64,000 nt of DNA from Rhodococcus sp. HNM0563 (GCF_012726195.1 NZ_JAASAF010000002.1:565965-629964), one strand, 5' to 3'; shown: positions 33,936 to 43,019, counted from the stretch's first letter. Program-made: numbers and translations. Notes: generated by a model not told the origin, from the letters alone.

Positions 33936-35198
33936 TCAGGAAGGGCGATGCTCGAGCAACACCTCGGCGAAGAGCTCGTCGACGAATGCCGTCGTGTCGA
34001 GCTTCTCGGGGCTGTACCACTCGGCAAATCCGGTGTAGTCCACGGTGTTCTCGTAACCCAGATCGGTCACTGTCGTCTTCCACTCCGCAGCAGAATCCCG
34101 CACTCGCCGAACAAACTCGTCGCCGCCCGGGGCCGTCTCCGCGAGCCCGTCCACTATCTCTTCGTTCTTCGCGGTCAACGCGTCACGGGCATCATCAGCG
34201 AACGGCTCGGCCGCCCCTCCGAATTGAGCGATGGTCGCAGATGCGGCGACCGTACCTTCCCAGATCTTGTTCATACTGCCCTCGACGAAGACGTCGAGAC
34301 GATCCCACATCAGTTGCTGCGCGACCAGCGGAAGGCCCTCCCACACATCGGCGTTCATAGCCAGCGCACCCGAGGTGTTCACGAATCCCGCCTCGGGATC
34401 GATCGTGATGTGCGGCGCAACCTCCATGATGCCCGCGATCATGCCCGCGGTGAGGGTGGTGGCCGCGCACGCCGCGACCCCGCGCTGCAAACTCTCGTAG
34501 TACTCGGTATATCCGATCGACACCGGGTTGCCTCCGAGCGCGGAGACCTGGGTACCGAGCGTCGCCGAGCCGGACGCAATCGACTGACCTTTCAACTCGG
34601 CCAGATCATTTCGGGCCTGCGCGCAGATCAGTGCGATCGAACCCGAGTTGAACGACGGTATGAGAAGTTTCAGGTCCTGTTCCTCGTATTCGGAGATGAA
34701 CTCCGGTGTAGAGAAGGCCACATCGACCGGCCACGCGTTCGATGACAGGCTCCCCACGACCACGCTGTTGTCCGACAGGACACTCGCGTTGTTGAGGGCG
34801 AAGGTGACCGGGTACTCCTGCGGTTCATACGCACCCATGACCTGGGCCAGGTCGAGCCGGCCGTCCTGCACCGCGTTGTCCGCTTCGGTCGGCGAGGCCA
34901 CACCGTTCGAATAGACCATGTCGAATGTGATCTTGCCGCCCGACCATTCGGACACGGCTTCGGCGTACTTCTCGATATGCTGACCGCCCGATGCGCCCTT
35001 CGCCGCGGGAGACTGGGTGTGGATCACGATCGGGTCGACAGATTCGAACGCCTCCTGATACTCCTCGATACTCGCCCCGTACTCGACACCGGCACCACCG
35101 CCCTGCCCGCCGGCACCACCCGATTCGGCACAGGCCGTCAATACCGTTGCGCTCGCGGTGATACCCGCGACCGCACACGCAACCGATCGAAACCTCAT
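33936..35198 (-). CDS. dctP: TRAP transporter substrate-binding lipoprotein (DctP), copy 2
   Basis: 420 residues from ATG 35198 (GGGAG six bases upstream; an in-frame ATG 15 bases earlier lacks a site). Lipobox LTAC with Cys23. Carries WSGGKITFDMVYSNGVASPT, EADNAVQDGRLDLAQ, ALGGNPVSIGYTEYYESLQRG, WEGLPLVAQQLMWDRLDVF and the HRPS terminus shared with the two other copies. Last enzyme-associated gene of the SDR-thiolase-DUF35-LLM operon, 11 bases after the LLM stop, so its substrate is probably the one degraded by that operon. Confidence 0.92.
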   Translation of the reverse strand: MRFRSVACAVAGITASATVLTACAESGGAGGQGGGAGVEYGASIEEYQEAFESVDPIVIHTQSPAAKGASGGQHIEKYAEAVSEWSGGKITFDMVYSNGVASPTEADNAVQDGRLDLAQVMGAYEPQEYPVTFALNNASVLSDNSVVVGSLSSNAWPVDVAFSTPEFISEYEEQDLKLLIPSFNSGSIALICAQARNDLAELKGQSIASGSATLGTQVSALGGNPVSIGYTEYYESLQRGVAACAATTLTAGMIAGIMEVAPHITIDPEAGFVNTSGALAMNADVWEGLPLVAQQLMWDRLDVFVEGSMNKIWEGTVAASATIAQFGGAAEPFADDARDALTAKNEEIVDGLAETAPGGDEFVRRVRDSAAEWKTTVTDLGYENTVDYTGFAEWYSPEKLDTTAFVDELFAEVLLEHRPS

Positions 35199-35209
35199 GA
35201 TCGACTCCC

Positions 35210-36271
35210 TCATTTCCTGATCGTTCCCGCCGATTGTTCCGAGATCGGGCCCAGCCGCGACTCGGCCGAGCCCCGGAGGCCTGACTTCTCGAGTTCGGGA
35301 AGGACCTCGGAGGCAAACAGTTCGAGGCTCCGCCAACCGATTTCGGGTGGGAGTCCACCCATCAGCGGCTGAAACATGAGTTCCGAATCATCGCCCCGTT
35401 CCCGTGCGAACTCCACGCACTGCTCGGGGGTGAGCACCACGAACTGCGGCTGCTTCTTCAGGTCTTCCACGGTCTCGACGTGTGTGTACCCGGTCGTCCC
35501 GACACCGCGCTCCTTCGCCCACTGCGCATTCATGTTGGTCGTGTACATCAGGTGCGGTGCGAGCAGTTCCCAATCGCCGTCGGGATCGTTGGTCACGTGC
35601 AGGAACAACGGGCCGGCCGGCGCGGGACGCGGTGGAATCGGAAGTCCCAGCTTCGTCCGCTCGGTGTCGTACAACTCGTACAGCCGCTCCTTCTCCGACC
35701 CGGCTGGCATGTAGTTGTCGCCGAGACGCGCTGCACGCGCCGCGGACGCATCGGCCGAGCCGCCGATGTAGATCGGGGGGCGTGATGGGCCGACGGGCGT
35801 GGGACGCACCCGTACCGTCTTCCCGCGGAACTCGAATTGTTCACCGGTCCAGGCTTTGTCGAGGGTCTCGACGACCTCTTCGAGAATGCGGACACGTCGC
35901 TTCATCGGCACGTCGAACATCTCGAATTCGTCGGGCCGGTAGCCGATCCCCATCGTCATCTCGACGCGACCGCCGCCACCGACGAGGTCGAGGGTCGCGA
36001 GGTCCTCGGCGAGCCGCAACGGATGATGCAACACCGCCACGAGCGCCGAGAAATGGACGTGGATCCGCTCGGTGCGCCCGAGCATCGCGGCGCCCAGGAT
36101 CATCGGGGAGGCACAGTAGCCGTCTTCGGCGCCGTGGTGCTCAGCGATGTACACGGTCTCGAACCCGAGCGAATCAGCCCAGCCGGCCTGCTCGACCGCG
36201 GCCTGGTAGAGGTCGACGGCCGGAGCGCCGATCGCCGGTGCTCGCATGTCATAGCGCAGTGAGAGTCTCAT
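35210..36271 (-). CDS. LLM-class flavin-dependent oxidoreductase
   Basis: 353 residues. Luciferase-like monooxygenase barrel: DSLGFETVYIAEHHGAEDGY, IHVHFSALVAVLHHPLRLAE, LVGGGGRVEMTMGIGYRPDE, and IYIGGSADASAARAARLGD. Uses FMNH2 or F420H2 with an external reductant. ATG overlaps the DUF35 stop (ATGA). In an operon with a DUF35-thiolase pair, an oxygenation or F420-linked redox step on a CoA thioester or ketone is plausible. Family members of both cofactor types look alike at this level. Confidence 0.87.
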   Translation of the reverse strand: MRLSLRYDMRAPAIGAPAVDLYQAAVEQAGWADSLGFETVYIAEHHGAEDGYCASPMILGAAMLGRTERIHVHFSALVAVLHHPLRLAEDLATLDLVGGGGRVEMTMGIGYRPDEFEMFDVPMKRRVRILEEVVETLDKAWTGEQFEFRGKTVRVRPTPVGPSRPPIYIGGSADASAARAARLGDNYMPAGSEKERLYELYDTERTKLGLPIPPRPAPAGPLFLHVTNDPDGDWELLAPHLMYTTNMNAQWAKERGVGTTGYTHVETVEDLKKQPQFVVLTPEQCVEFARERGDDSELMFQPLMGGLPPEIGWRSLELFASEVLPELEKSGLRGSAESRLGPISEQSAGTIRK

Positions 36272-36762
36272 CGCGAGTGCCTTTCTCGTTCCGGCCGGTC
36301 ACCCTCGAGCGCGAAGGTCGGCAAGGTGTGGGTATCGAAGACCGTCGGAGACAGGACCACCCGGTCACCGATCCGTGGTGTGTCCGCGCCGTCTCCGATG
36401 AGGTCGGTCACGAGGCGTACACCTGGCGCGTCCTCGAACTCCACGAGTGCCACGGTGTACGGCGCGGTGGATCCCGACGGCAGGAACGCGCGGTGCACGG
36501 TGGTGAACGAGTAGATCACTCCTCTGCCCGCGACACCCGACCACTCGAATTCGTCGTCGTGACCGCACGGGCAGCCCGGTCCGGGGTACCAATGCCAGCG
36601 CCGGCATGCGCGACACCGCGGAAACACGAGTTCTCCGCGGCTCACTCCGTCCCAGAACGGTGCCAGTTCGGGAACATCGGTCAGTGGTGCGAAATCCGGT
36701 ACCGATGCTGTGACGATCCCGGACGTGTCGGTGGAAGGTTCATTCTCGGTCACGTTCCTCAC
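36268..36762 (-). CDS. DUF35 Zn-ribbon OB-fold protein
   Basis: 164 residues from GTG 36762, which overlaps the thiolase stop (GTGA); a GTG nine bases later is the alternative. Zinc ribbon CRACRRWHWYPGPGCPCG, then OB-fold segment GRGVIYSFTTVHRAFLP, YTVALVEFEDAPGV. The N-terminal 45 residues are acidic and linker-like. Partner of the thiolase-like protein encoded directly upstream; a reversed gene order relative to the 24.8 kb pair. Confidence 0.87.
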   Translation of the reverse strand: MRNVTENEPSTDTSGIVTASVPDFAPLTDVPELAPFWDGVSRGELVFPRCRACRRWHWYPGPGCPCGHDDEFEWSGVAGRGVIYSFTTVHRAFLPSGSTAPYTVALVEFEDAPGVRLVTDLIGDGADTPRIGDRVVLSPTVFDTHTLPTFALEGDRPERERHSR

Positions 36763-37907
36763 CGGTCCTTCGTCAAGATCAACGTCGTGTGTTCGCCGCC
36801 TGCCAGCGCAGCGACCAGTGCGGTCGCGACATCGGGCACCTGCGCCTGCCCGCGCACGCCCCGCACCTGGCGTACGGCCTCGATCACGTGGACGATCCCG
36901 GGGATGTAGGCGTACGCGAGGTGGCCGCCGTGGGTGTTGACCGGGAGCGAGCCGCCAGGCCGCGTGTGCCCGGCACGGTGGAAATCCACCCCTTCGCCAC
37001 GACCGCAGAGTCCGAGGTCCTCCATCTGGATGGCTTGCGAGATGGAGAAGCAGTCGTAGATCTCGGCGACATCGATATCTGCGGGGGTGAGTCCGGCATC
37101 CGCGAATGCCCGTGGTCCGGACACGGCAGAACCGAACGAGCACATGTCCGCCGCCTGGGTGAAATACGAGGTCATCGACGGGCCCACCGCCACCGTCGAC
37201 GATCCCGCCACGACGACGGGTGTCCCCTCGAGGTCGCGTGCTCGTTCGTTCGTCGTGACGACGAGTGCACCGGCACCGTCGGAGATCAGACAACAATCTG
37301 CGGCCCGCAGCGGCGACGCGATCATGGGTGAGGCCAGATAATCATCCTCACTGAGCGGCTTCGGACGCTGCGCGTTCGGCGTCATCGTCGCCCAGACGCG
37401 GTTCGAGACGGCAATCGATCCGAGCGCGTCCTGTTCGATCCCGTATGTGTGGCAGTAGCGTTGTGCCCACGCAGCGAAATACACCGGTTGCCCATACCAG
37501 CCGAAGGGCATTTCCAGGCTCGCCTTCACCGGGTCCTGCGCGTGGAAGCCGTAGGGGCCTCCGGGCTTCGACCCTGCGTAACCGTAGTAGACGAGGACGG
37601 TGTTCGAACGCCCCGATTCCACTGCTGCACGCGCGGTCTCGACTGCGGCAAGGGGTCCTGCCCCCGCGGGAATTCCGGGAGCTGCCGTGTACCTGCGTTC
37701 GACGCCGAGCGCGACCGACACTTCATCGGGCCCGGGGTACGCACCTGCCGCGACCACCCCGTCGATGTCCGAGGCGGTCAGCCCCGCATCGTCGAGCGCA
37801 TTGCGGCACGCGTCGAGGACGAGTTTCGCGATGGGACGGTCCAGGGACCGGCCGAACTGCGATTCACCGGCCCCCACGATCGCCGCGGCAGAAGCTGTCG
37901 CGTTCAT
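36759..37907 (-). CDS. thiolase-like protein (lipid-transfer/aldolase type)
   Basis: 382 residues from ATG 37907, overlapping the SDR stop (ATGA). N-terminal AAIVGAGESQFGRS, DIDGVVAAGAYPG, and C-terminal YDCFSISQAIQMEDLGLCGRG and NTHGGHLAYAYIPG place it in the SCP-x/Ltp thiolase group. The expected nucleophile site reads GIPAGAGPLAAVE, again without Cys. With its DUF35 partner it may be a retro-aldolase. Similar in layout, but not closely alike, to the thiolase at 25.2 kb. Confidence 0.87.
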   Translation of the reverse strand: MNATASAAAIVGAGESQFGRSLDRPIAKLVLDACRNALDDAGLTASDIDGVVAAGAYPGPDEVSVALGVERRYTAAPGIPAGAGPLAAVETARAAVESGRSNTVLVYYGYAGSKPGGPYGFHAQDPVKASLEMPFGWYGQPVYFAAWAQRYCHTYGIEQDALGSIAVSNRVWATMTPNAQRPKPLSEDDYLASPMIASPLRAADCCLISDGAGALVVTTNERARDLEGTPVVVAGSSTVAVGPSMTSYFTQAADMCSFGSAVSGPRAFADAGLTPADIDVAEIYDCFSISQAIQMEDLGLCGRGEGVDFHRAGHTRPGGSLPVNTHGGHLAYAYIPGIVHVIEAVRQVRGVRGQAQVPDVATALVAALAGGEHTTLILTKDR

Positions 37908-38701
37908 CCGCGCAGTCCACGCCAGGCCGTCGTACCGCCGTCGACGGGGACGACGATCCCGGTGAGGAACGACGAGTCGTCGGATGCGAGGAATGCGGCG
38001 ACCTTTGCGATCTCGTCGCCGGTGCCGAAACGGGGGATGAGGTGGGCTCCGACCATCCCCCGTTTCCTGGTTTCGCGGGCCTCGTCGGATTCTGCAGCGT
38101 CGAGGAAGGCACGGCTCATCGGGGTCTCGATGGAACCCGGTGCGAAGGCGTTGACGCGGACCTCCGGAGACAGTGCGATGGCGGAGGTGCGGGTGAGCTG
38201 GATGACCGCGGCCTTGCTCGACGGGTACGCGGTGCTGACGTAACCGACCATTCCGGCGACGGATGCGGCATTGATCACCGACGGCCCGCGACCCGAAGCG
38301 CGTAGGTGCGGTGCCGCGCATTTCGTTGCCAGCCAGACCGATTTGACGTTGATCGCGTAGACCTTGTCCCAGACGTCCTCGGGTAGCTCTTCGAAGGCCG
38401 TGTTCTCGGTGAAGGCATTCTCCATGACACCGGCGTTGTTCACGAGTGTGTCGAGACCGCCGGCCGCGGACACGACGGTGTCGATCATGCCGGAGATGGC
38501 GGAACTGTCCGCAAGGTCCACCGTGATCGCAACGGCTGCGACACCCATCGCTTCGATTTCGGCGGCGACATCCTTCGCGCCGTCACCGTTGAGGTCGGCG
38601 ACACCGACGAACTCGGCGCCGCGCCTGGCGTACTCCAGCGCGATGTCGCGGCCCATGCCCTGGGCTGCTCCGGTGACCAGCGTCCGCTTACCTGTCAGCA
38701 T
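37904..38701 (-). CDS. SDR family oxidoreductase
   Basis: 265 residues, classical SDR: LVTGAAQGMGRDIALEYARR, NNAGVMENAF, catalytic YPSSKAAV, FLTGIVVPVDGG. NAD(P)-dependent. First gene of the overlapping chain SDR-thiolase-DUF35-LLM-dctP. As first enzyme it could be the 3-hydroxyacyl-CoA dehydrogenase or alcohol dehydrogenase of that unit. A spacer of about 100 bases separates it from the next SDR upstream and may hold the promoter. Confidence 0.9.
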   Translation of the reverse strand: MLTGKRTLVTGAAQGMGRDIALEYARRGAEFVGVADLNGDGAKDVAAEIEAMGVAAVAITVDLADSSAISGMIDTVVSAAGGLDTLVNNAGVMENAFTENTAFEELPEDVWDKVYAINVKSVWLATKCAAPHLRASGRGPSVINAASVAGMVGYVSTAYPSSKAAVIQLTRTSAIALSPEVRVNAFAPGSIETPMSRAFLDAAESDEARETRKRGMVGAHLIPRFGTGDEIAKVAAFLASDDSSFLTGIVVPVDGGTTAWRGLRG

Positions 38702-38804
38702 GTACTTCTTCCCTTCTCTGCCGGCTGTGGTTCCTGCCGGCTACGTCTCGCTGTCGACTGCATCGACCTGCGTCGACGGCATCTCCATCAGGGCCGGGCC
38801 TCCG

Positions 38805-39662
38805 CTACGCGGTACGTCCGGCTTCCAGCAACGTCACGGGTTGCTCATACCGGCCACTGGTGTACGGCGAACGGCCCGCGATACCCGTCATCCCGGCATC
38901 GACCGGGAACGTCACTCCGGTGACGTAAGCGGCCTCGTCACTCGCCAGGAAGAGCACGCCGGCAGCGACGTCCTCCGGTGTGAGCGCGCGGTCCATCAGG
39001 GCGTTGCTGCCGAGTGCCGTGTCGGCACCTGCGAGGTCGTCGGCGCCGTCTGCCACGACGGCAGCGGTCATTGGCGAGACCACGGCTCCGGGAATCACGG
39101 TGTTGACCCGTATTCCGAACGGCCGCAACTCAGCTGCCACCGACTTCGACAGACCCACGACGGCAGCTTTCGCCGCGCTGTACACGTGTGGTCCGACGCC
39201 TCCGAGAACTCCGGCGGGGCTCGATGTCGAGATGATGACACCCGATCCCTGCGGTTTCATCACGCGCGCAGCATGTTTGAATCCACACAGCACTCCGCGA
39301 AGGTTCACCGCGAGCGTGACGTCGGCCGCGTCCATCGGCGTCCGGTCGATCGGTCCCAGTGCGCCCATCACACCCGCATTGTTGAACATCACGTCGAGTC
39401 GGCCGAAGTGCTCGACGGCGAGATCCACGGCTGCCGCGACATCCGACTCGACGGTGACGTCGGTGCGCACGAACCGGGCACGCTCACCGAGCTCCGCCGC
39501 AAGGGCACGGCCGGCTTCCTGCACATCGGCCACGATGACGCAGGCACCCTCCGAGTGCAGCGCCTGCACCACGGCTTCACCGATCCCGCTCGCTCCGCCG
39601 GTTACGACCGCGACCCGGCCCTCGAACCTTCCGATGTTCGTCGATTCCGTCAACCGTCGCAT
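38805..39662 (-). CDS. SDR family oxidoreductase
   Basis: 285 residues from ATG 39662, with AGAG upstream; longer starts up to 39713 are open but lack a site. Classical SDR: VTGGASGIGEAVVQALHSEG, NNAGVMGALG, catalytic YSAAKAAV, YVTGVTFPVDAG. The last 25 residues extend beyond the usual end. Divergent from the NTF2-like gene. Substrate unknown. Confidence 0.87.
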   Translation of the reverse strand: MRRLTESTNIGRFEGRVAVVTGGASGIGEAVVQALHSEGACVIVADVQEAGRALAAELGERARFVRTDVTVESDVAAAVDLAVEHFGRLDVMFNNAGVMGALGPIDRTPMDAADVTLAVNLRGVLCGFKHAARVMKPQGSGVIISTSSPAGVLGGVGPHVYSAAKAAVVGLSKSVAAELRPFGIRVNTVIPGAVVSPMTAAVVADGADDLAGADTALGSNALMDRALTPEDVAAGVLFLASDEAAYVTGVTFPVDAGMTGIAGRSPYTSGRYEQPVTLLEAGRTA

Positions 39663-39754
39663 CCGTTCTCTTCGTACCCAACATATTTCATTGCTCACGG
39701 ATTCGTCCGGCACACCCTATAGTCGAGCCACCATCGATCAGGAGGAGAGAACCC

Positions 39755-40231
39755 GTGTCCACCGAATCCCATCTGCAGGCCACCATCGAGCAGCTCGCCG
39801 GCCGAGTGGCAGCACTCGAATCCGAACGCGCCGCAGCCGGTTTGATGCACCGCTATGCTGCGCAGCTCGACGCCCCGGCGCCGGAGAAGCTGGCATTGCT
39901 TTTCGCCGACGACGGTGCGCTCGTCACGCGTCTCGGTACGTTCCGTGGCCACGACGAGATCGGAGGCTTCTTCCGGACGGCCGGCGGCACCGATCCCTCC
40001 GAGAAGCGGCATTTCGTGTGTCAGCCGGAAGTCCGCTCCATCTCGACGGGTCTTGTCCAACTCGACTGCTACTTCGGGTACACAGCACGCGCCGCCCACG
40101 GGTCCGGTCTCGGCTGGGGAACGTACTCCGCCGTGATCCGGACCGAGGTGGGTGACGCGCGATTCGAGTCGCTGGCGATCGATGTCCATGTCGGTACCGA
40201 TCTCGCCCGCGGCTGGCCGCGCGAACACTAG
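39755..40231 (+). CDS. SnoaL/NTF2-like protein
   Basis: 158 residues, GTG start. N-terminal helix (ATIEQLAGRVAALESERAA), then LMHRYAAQLDAPAPEKLALL and DDGALVTRLGTFRGHDEIGG, the hallmark of the NTF2-like cone fold of SnoaL/steroid-isomerase/dehydratase proteins. Small enzyme or binding protein for hydrophobic ligands; catalytic residues cannot be assigned. Divergent from an SDR gene and convergent with the ferredoxin gene. It might dehydrate or isomerise an intermediate of the P450 pathway next door. Confidence 0.8.
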   Translation: MSTESHLQATIEQLAGRVAALESERAAAGLMHRYAAQLDAPAPEKLALLFADDGALVTRLGTFRGHDEIGGFFRTAGGTDPSEKRHFVCQPEVRSISTGLVQLDCYFGYTARAAHGSGLGWGTYSAVIRTEVGDARFESLAIDVHVGTDLARGWPREH

Positions 40232-40240
40232 GCGAAATAC

Positions 40241-40456
40241 TCAGCGGGTGAAGGTGATCGCGTGCTCCGGGCACGCGTCCACCGACGCCTCGGCCTGACC
40301 GGCCAGCTCCTCCGGGACGGAGAACTCGTCGCCTGCCTGCGCGACGAAACCCTCTTCGTCATCACTCAGCAGATCGGGTGCGACAGAGTAGCAACGCCCA
40401 TGTCCCATGCACTTCTCACGCGTGATCGACATCGCCGGTCCGGATATCGCCGCCAT
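40241..40456 (-). CDS. [3Fe-4S]-type ferredoxin, P450 partner
   Basis: 71 residues from ATG 40456, one base after the P450 stop, with GGGAGG six bases upstream. C16-M-G-H-G-R-C22 and the late ACPEHAI give the three-Cys pattern of actinobacterial [3Fe-4S] ferredoxins, where the second Cys of a [4Fe-4S] motif is replaced (H19 here). It shuttles electrons from a reductase to the P450 encoded directly upstream. No ferredoxin reductase is in the window. Confidence 0.92.
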   Translation of the reverse strand: MAAISGPAMSITREKCMGHGRCYSVAPDLLSDDEEGFVAQAGDEFSVPEELAGQAEASVDACPEHAITFTR

Positions 40457-40457
40457 G

Positions 40458-41654
40458 TCAGACCTCCCATTCCAGTTCGAGTTCCTTCAGGGTCAATTGG
40501 GACCCACGTTCGACCAACTCGGCACCGTCCTTGATTCGATACTCCGGGATCAACTTGTGCCACTCCTCGAGCACGACAGCGAGTTCGAGACGTGCCAAGT
40601 GCATTCCGAGGCAGCGGTGCGGCCCCGCACCGAATGCGAGGTGCTGGTTGATCCCCGGCCTACCGAGGACGAAGGTGTCCGGGTCGTCATACTTTCGGGG
40701 ATCTCTGTTCGCCGAGCCGATTCCGAGCCAGATCACGTCCTTCGCTGCCATGTCGATGCCCTCGAATTCGCAGCTCTCCTGCACCTCGCGCCCTGCCTGG
40801 ATCACCAGCGGATACAACCGGATGAACTCCTCGACCGCGTCGCGCGTCGACTCAGGTTCCTCGACCAGTATCCGGCGATCGTCTTCGTGGGTCGCAAGGT
40901 GCGTGAAGATGTATCCGAGTGCCGACCGGGTGGTGTCGAGGCCGGCAAGCATGATGGACATACAGGTGGTGAGAATTGTGTCGTGCGAGAGGAGTTCACC
41001 ATCGAGCTCGGCTTGGACCAGGCGGGTGACCATGTCCTCGGCGGGATCCCGCGGATTCTTGCGTCGCTGCTCGATGGCCACGGTGAAGTAGTCCAGGATC
41101 TTCTGCCTCGGAACCTCGGCACCGTCGAGATCGCCCTGGAGCATGCAGTTGAACATCTCTTCGGTCCACGGCAGGAAGAAGTCGCCGTCTTCGACCGGCA
41201 GGCCCATCAGCACCAGGAAGAGATCGGTCGGGTACCGGATGGCAAACTCTGCCACGAAGTTGCAGTGCCCCTTGGGGGCGAGCTCCTCGAGCAGTTCCAC
41301 ACAGCGGGTATGCGCCAGTTCCTCCATACGTCGAACCGCAGCGGGCGCGAAGAACGGATTGATGATGCGACGAAACTTCTGGTGCTCTTCCCCGTTGAGG
41401 TCCTGGGGAAGCAACGGAATCCTGCTCTCGGGGAACAACGCCGTACGAACCGCAGTCGTCCAGTTCCTGTGATTCTGGAAACCCGCGAGAACATCCTCGT
41501 AGCGCGTGAGCATCCAGAAACCACGTTCGGTGGTGTCGTTGAAGTGGAACCGTGCGGCCTCACGCTCTGCGTCGAGAGTTGCGTAGTGGCCGTAGATTTC
41601 GGACTCTTTAGTGTAGTCGGTGTGGCTGACGGGGCAGCCCGTTGCGTGCGTCAT
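40458..41654 (-). CDS. cytochrome P450
   Basis: 398 residues, soluble bacterial class. I-helix LAGLDTTRSAL (oxygen-activating AGxDT), K-helix EEFIRLYP (ExxR), and heme loop FGAGPHRCLGMHL with Cys348. ATG 41654 follows GGAGGAAATGA. Hydroxylates a substrate with two electrons from the ferredoxin encoded next. Located between dctP copy 3 and the ferredoxin gene, so it probably oxidises the acid imported by that binding protein. CYP family and substrate cannot be named from this alone. Confidence 0.95.
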   Translation of the reverse strand: MTHATGCPVSHTDYTKESEIYGHYATLDAEREAARFHFNDTTERGFWMLTRYEDVLAGFQNHRNWTTAVRTALFPESRIPLLPQDLNGEEHQKFRRIINPFFAPAAVRRMEELAHTRCVELLEELAPKGHCNFVAEFAIRYPTDLFLVLMGLPVEDGDFFLPWTEEMFNCMLQGDLDGAEVPRQKILDYFTVAIEQRRKNPRDPAEDMVTRLVQAELDGELLSHDTILTTCMSIMLAGLDTTRSALGYIFTHLATHEDDRRILVEEPESTRDAVEEFIRLYPLVIQAGREVQESCEFEGIDMAAKDVIWLGIGSANRDPRKYDDPDTFVLGRPGINQHLAFGAGPHRCLGMHLARLELAVVLEEWHKLIPEYRIKDGAELVERGSQLTLKELELEWEV

Positions 41655-41673
41655 TCATTTCCTCCGGTTGTGG

Positions 41674-42957
41674 TCAGGACGGGCGGTGTGGCAGGAAGAT
41701 CTCCTCGTAGACCTTCGCGCTGTAGTCCTCGAGATCGAGCACCTCCGGGCTGTACCACGTAGCGAACTCGTCGTAGGGGACATCGTCGTACAGATCGGCC
41801 AGCGTGGATGCCCACTTGTCGGCCGACGACTCGATGCGGTCGACGAACGCGTCGCCGTCCTCGAATGCCGCGTTGGTCCGCTGCGCGCCGAGGAGCCGCT
41901 CGTTCTCGGCTGCGAGTGCGGCACGGGCGTCTTCGGCGTAGGGGCCGACGGTACCGTTTGCGGCGAGGACCGCTTTCATCCCGTCTGCCGTGTTGGGCAG
42001 AATCTTGTCTTCGATGTTCGACTCGACGTACACGATGAGGCTGTCCCAGATCAGCTGCTGCGCGACAAGCGGAAGCTCTTCCCACGCTTCGGCACTCATG
42101 GCTATACCACCCCAGCCGACCGCGACGCCTGCCTCCGGATCGATCACCACCTGCGGCGTCTGTCCGAGGAAGCCGCCGAGCATTCCGACGGTGAAGGAGG
42201 TGACTGAGCAGTCGGCGATGCCGCGTTCGAGCGCCTCGAACAGTTCGGTGTATGCGATCGACACCGGCGTTGCGCCGAGCGACGCGACTTCGGCATTGAT
42301 CGAAAGACCGGAAGCGGTGACCTGAGCGCCCCTGGTGGACGCGAGATCTCGCCGCTCGGTGGCACAGAACAGCCCGTTGGAACCGGAATTGTACGCTGGC
42401 AGCAGCAGCTTCATGCCTTTGTCCTCGTACTCCGCGACGAGTTCCGGAGTCTCGAATGCCACTTCGTTGGCCCAGGCATTCGATTGCAGCGGTCCGAGCA
42501 CCGGCGTCTGGAGCGAGACGAAGCTCGAGTCGATCAGGGCGGCCGTCGCGGGATACTCCGACGGTTCGTACTGCGGGATCACGTGTCCGAGGTCGAGCCG
42601 GCCGTCCATCAGCGCATTGTCGATCTCTGCGGGAGGTGCGACTGCATTCGAGTAGGCGACGTCGAAGGTGATCTTGCCGCCGGACCACTCGGTGATCCGG
42701 TCGAGGTATTTCTCGACCGGTACGCCGGTCGCCGAGTCCTTCGGGGCGGGGGATTGAGTGTAGAGCTGGATCGGATCGACATCCTCGAACGCCGCGATGT
42801 AGTCGTCTTTGGTGGCGCCGTATTCGACGCCGTCGCCGCCTCCGCCACCGGAGGCCGAGGCCGATTCGGCGCATCCCGCAACAAGCGTTGCGGCGAGTGC
42901 CAGGGCGGCGGTCGAGCCGCAGAGCGTCCTCGAGCGAGTGGTGCGGAAAGGGGTCAT
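41674..42957 (-). CDS. dctP: TRAP transporter substrate-binding lipoprotein (DctP), copy 3
   Basis: 427 residues. Lipobox LVAGC with Cys29. Paralogue of the copies at 14.6 and 33.9 kb: WSGGKITFDVAYSNAVAPPA, EIDNALMDGRLDLGH, LGATPVSIAYTELFEALERG, WEELPLVAQQLIWDSLIVY, end LPHRPS. First gene of an operon with P450 and ferredoxin. A perfect palindrome TCATGCGCATGA is centred about 70 bases upstream. Expected to feed DctQM. Confidence 0.92.
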   Translation of the reverse strand: MTPFRTTRSRTLCGSTAALALAATLVAGCAESASASGGGGGDGVEYGATKDDYIAAFEDVDPIQLYTQSPAPKDSATGVPVEKYLDRITEWSGGKITFDVAYSNAVAPPAEIDNALMDGRLDLGHVIPQYEPSEYPATAALIDSSFVSLQTPVLGPLQSNAWANEVAFETPELVAEYEDKGMKLLLPAYNSGSNGLFCATERRDLASTRGAQVTASGLSINAEVASLGATPVSIAYTELFEALERGIADCSVTSFTVGMLGGFLGQTPQVVIDPEAGVAVGWGGIAMSAEAWEELPLVAQQLIWDSLIVYVESNIEDKILPNTADGMKAVLAANGTVGPYAEDARAALAAENERLLGAQRTNAAFEDGDAFVDRIESSADKWASTLADLYDDVPYDEFATWYSPEVLDLEDYSAKVYEEIFLPHRPS

Positions 42958-43019
42958 GCGCTGCTCCGTCTCTTGGGGTGCGTAGCACGCTCACGCATCG
43001 GTGATGCAAATCACGACTA

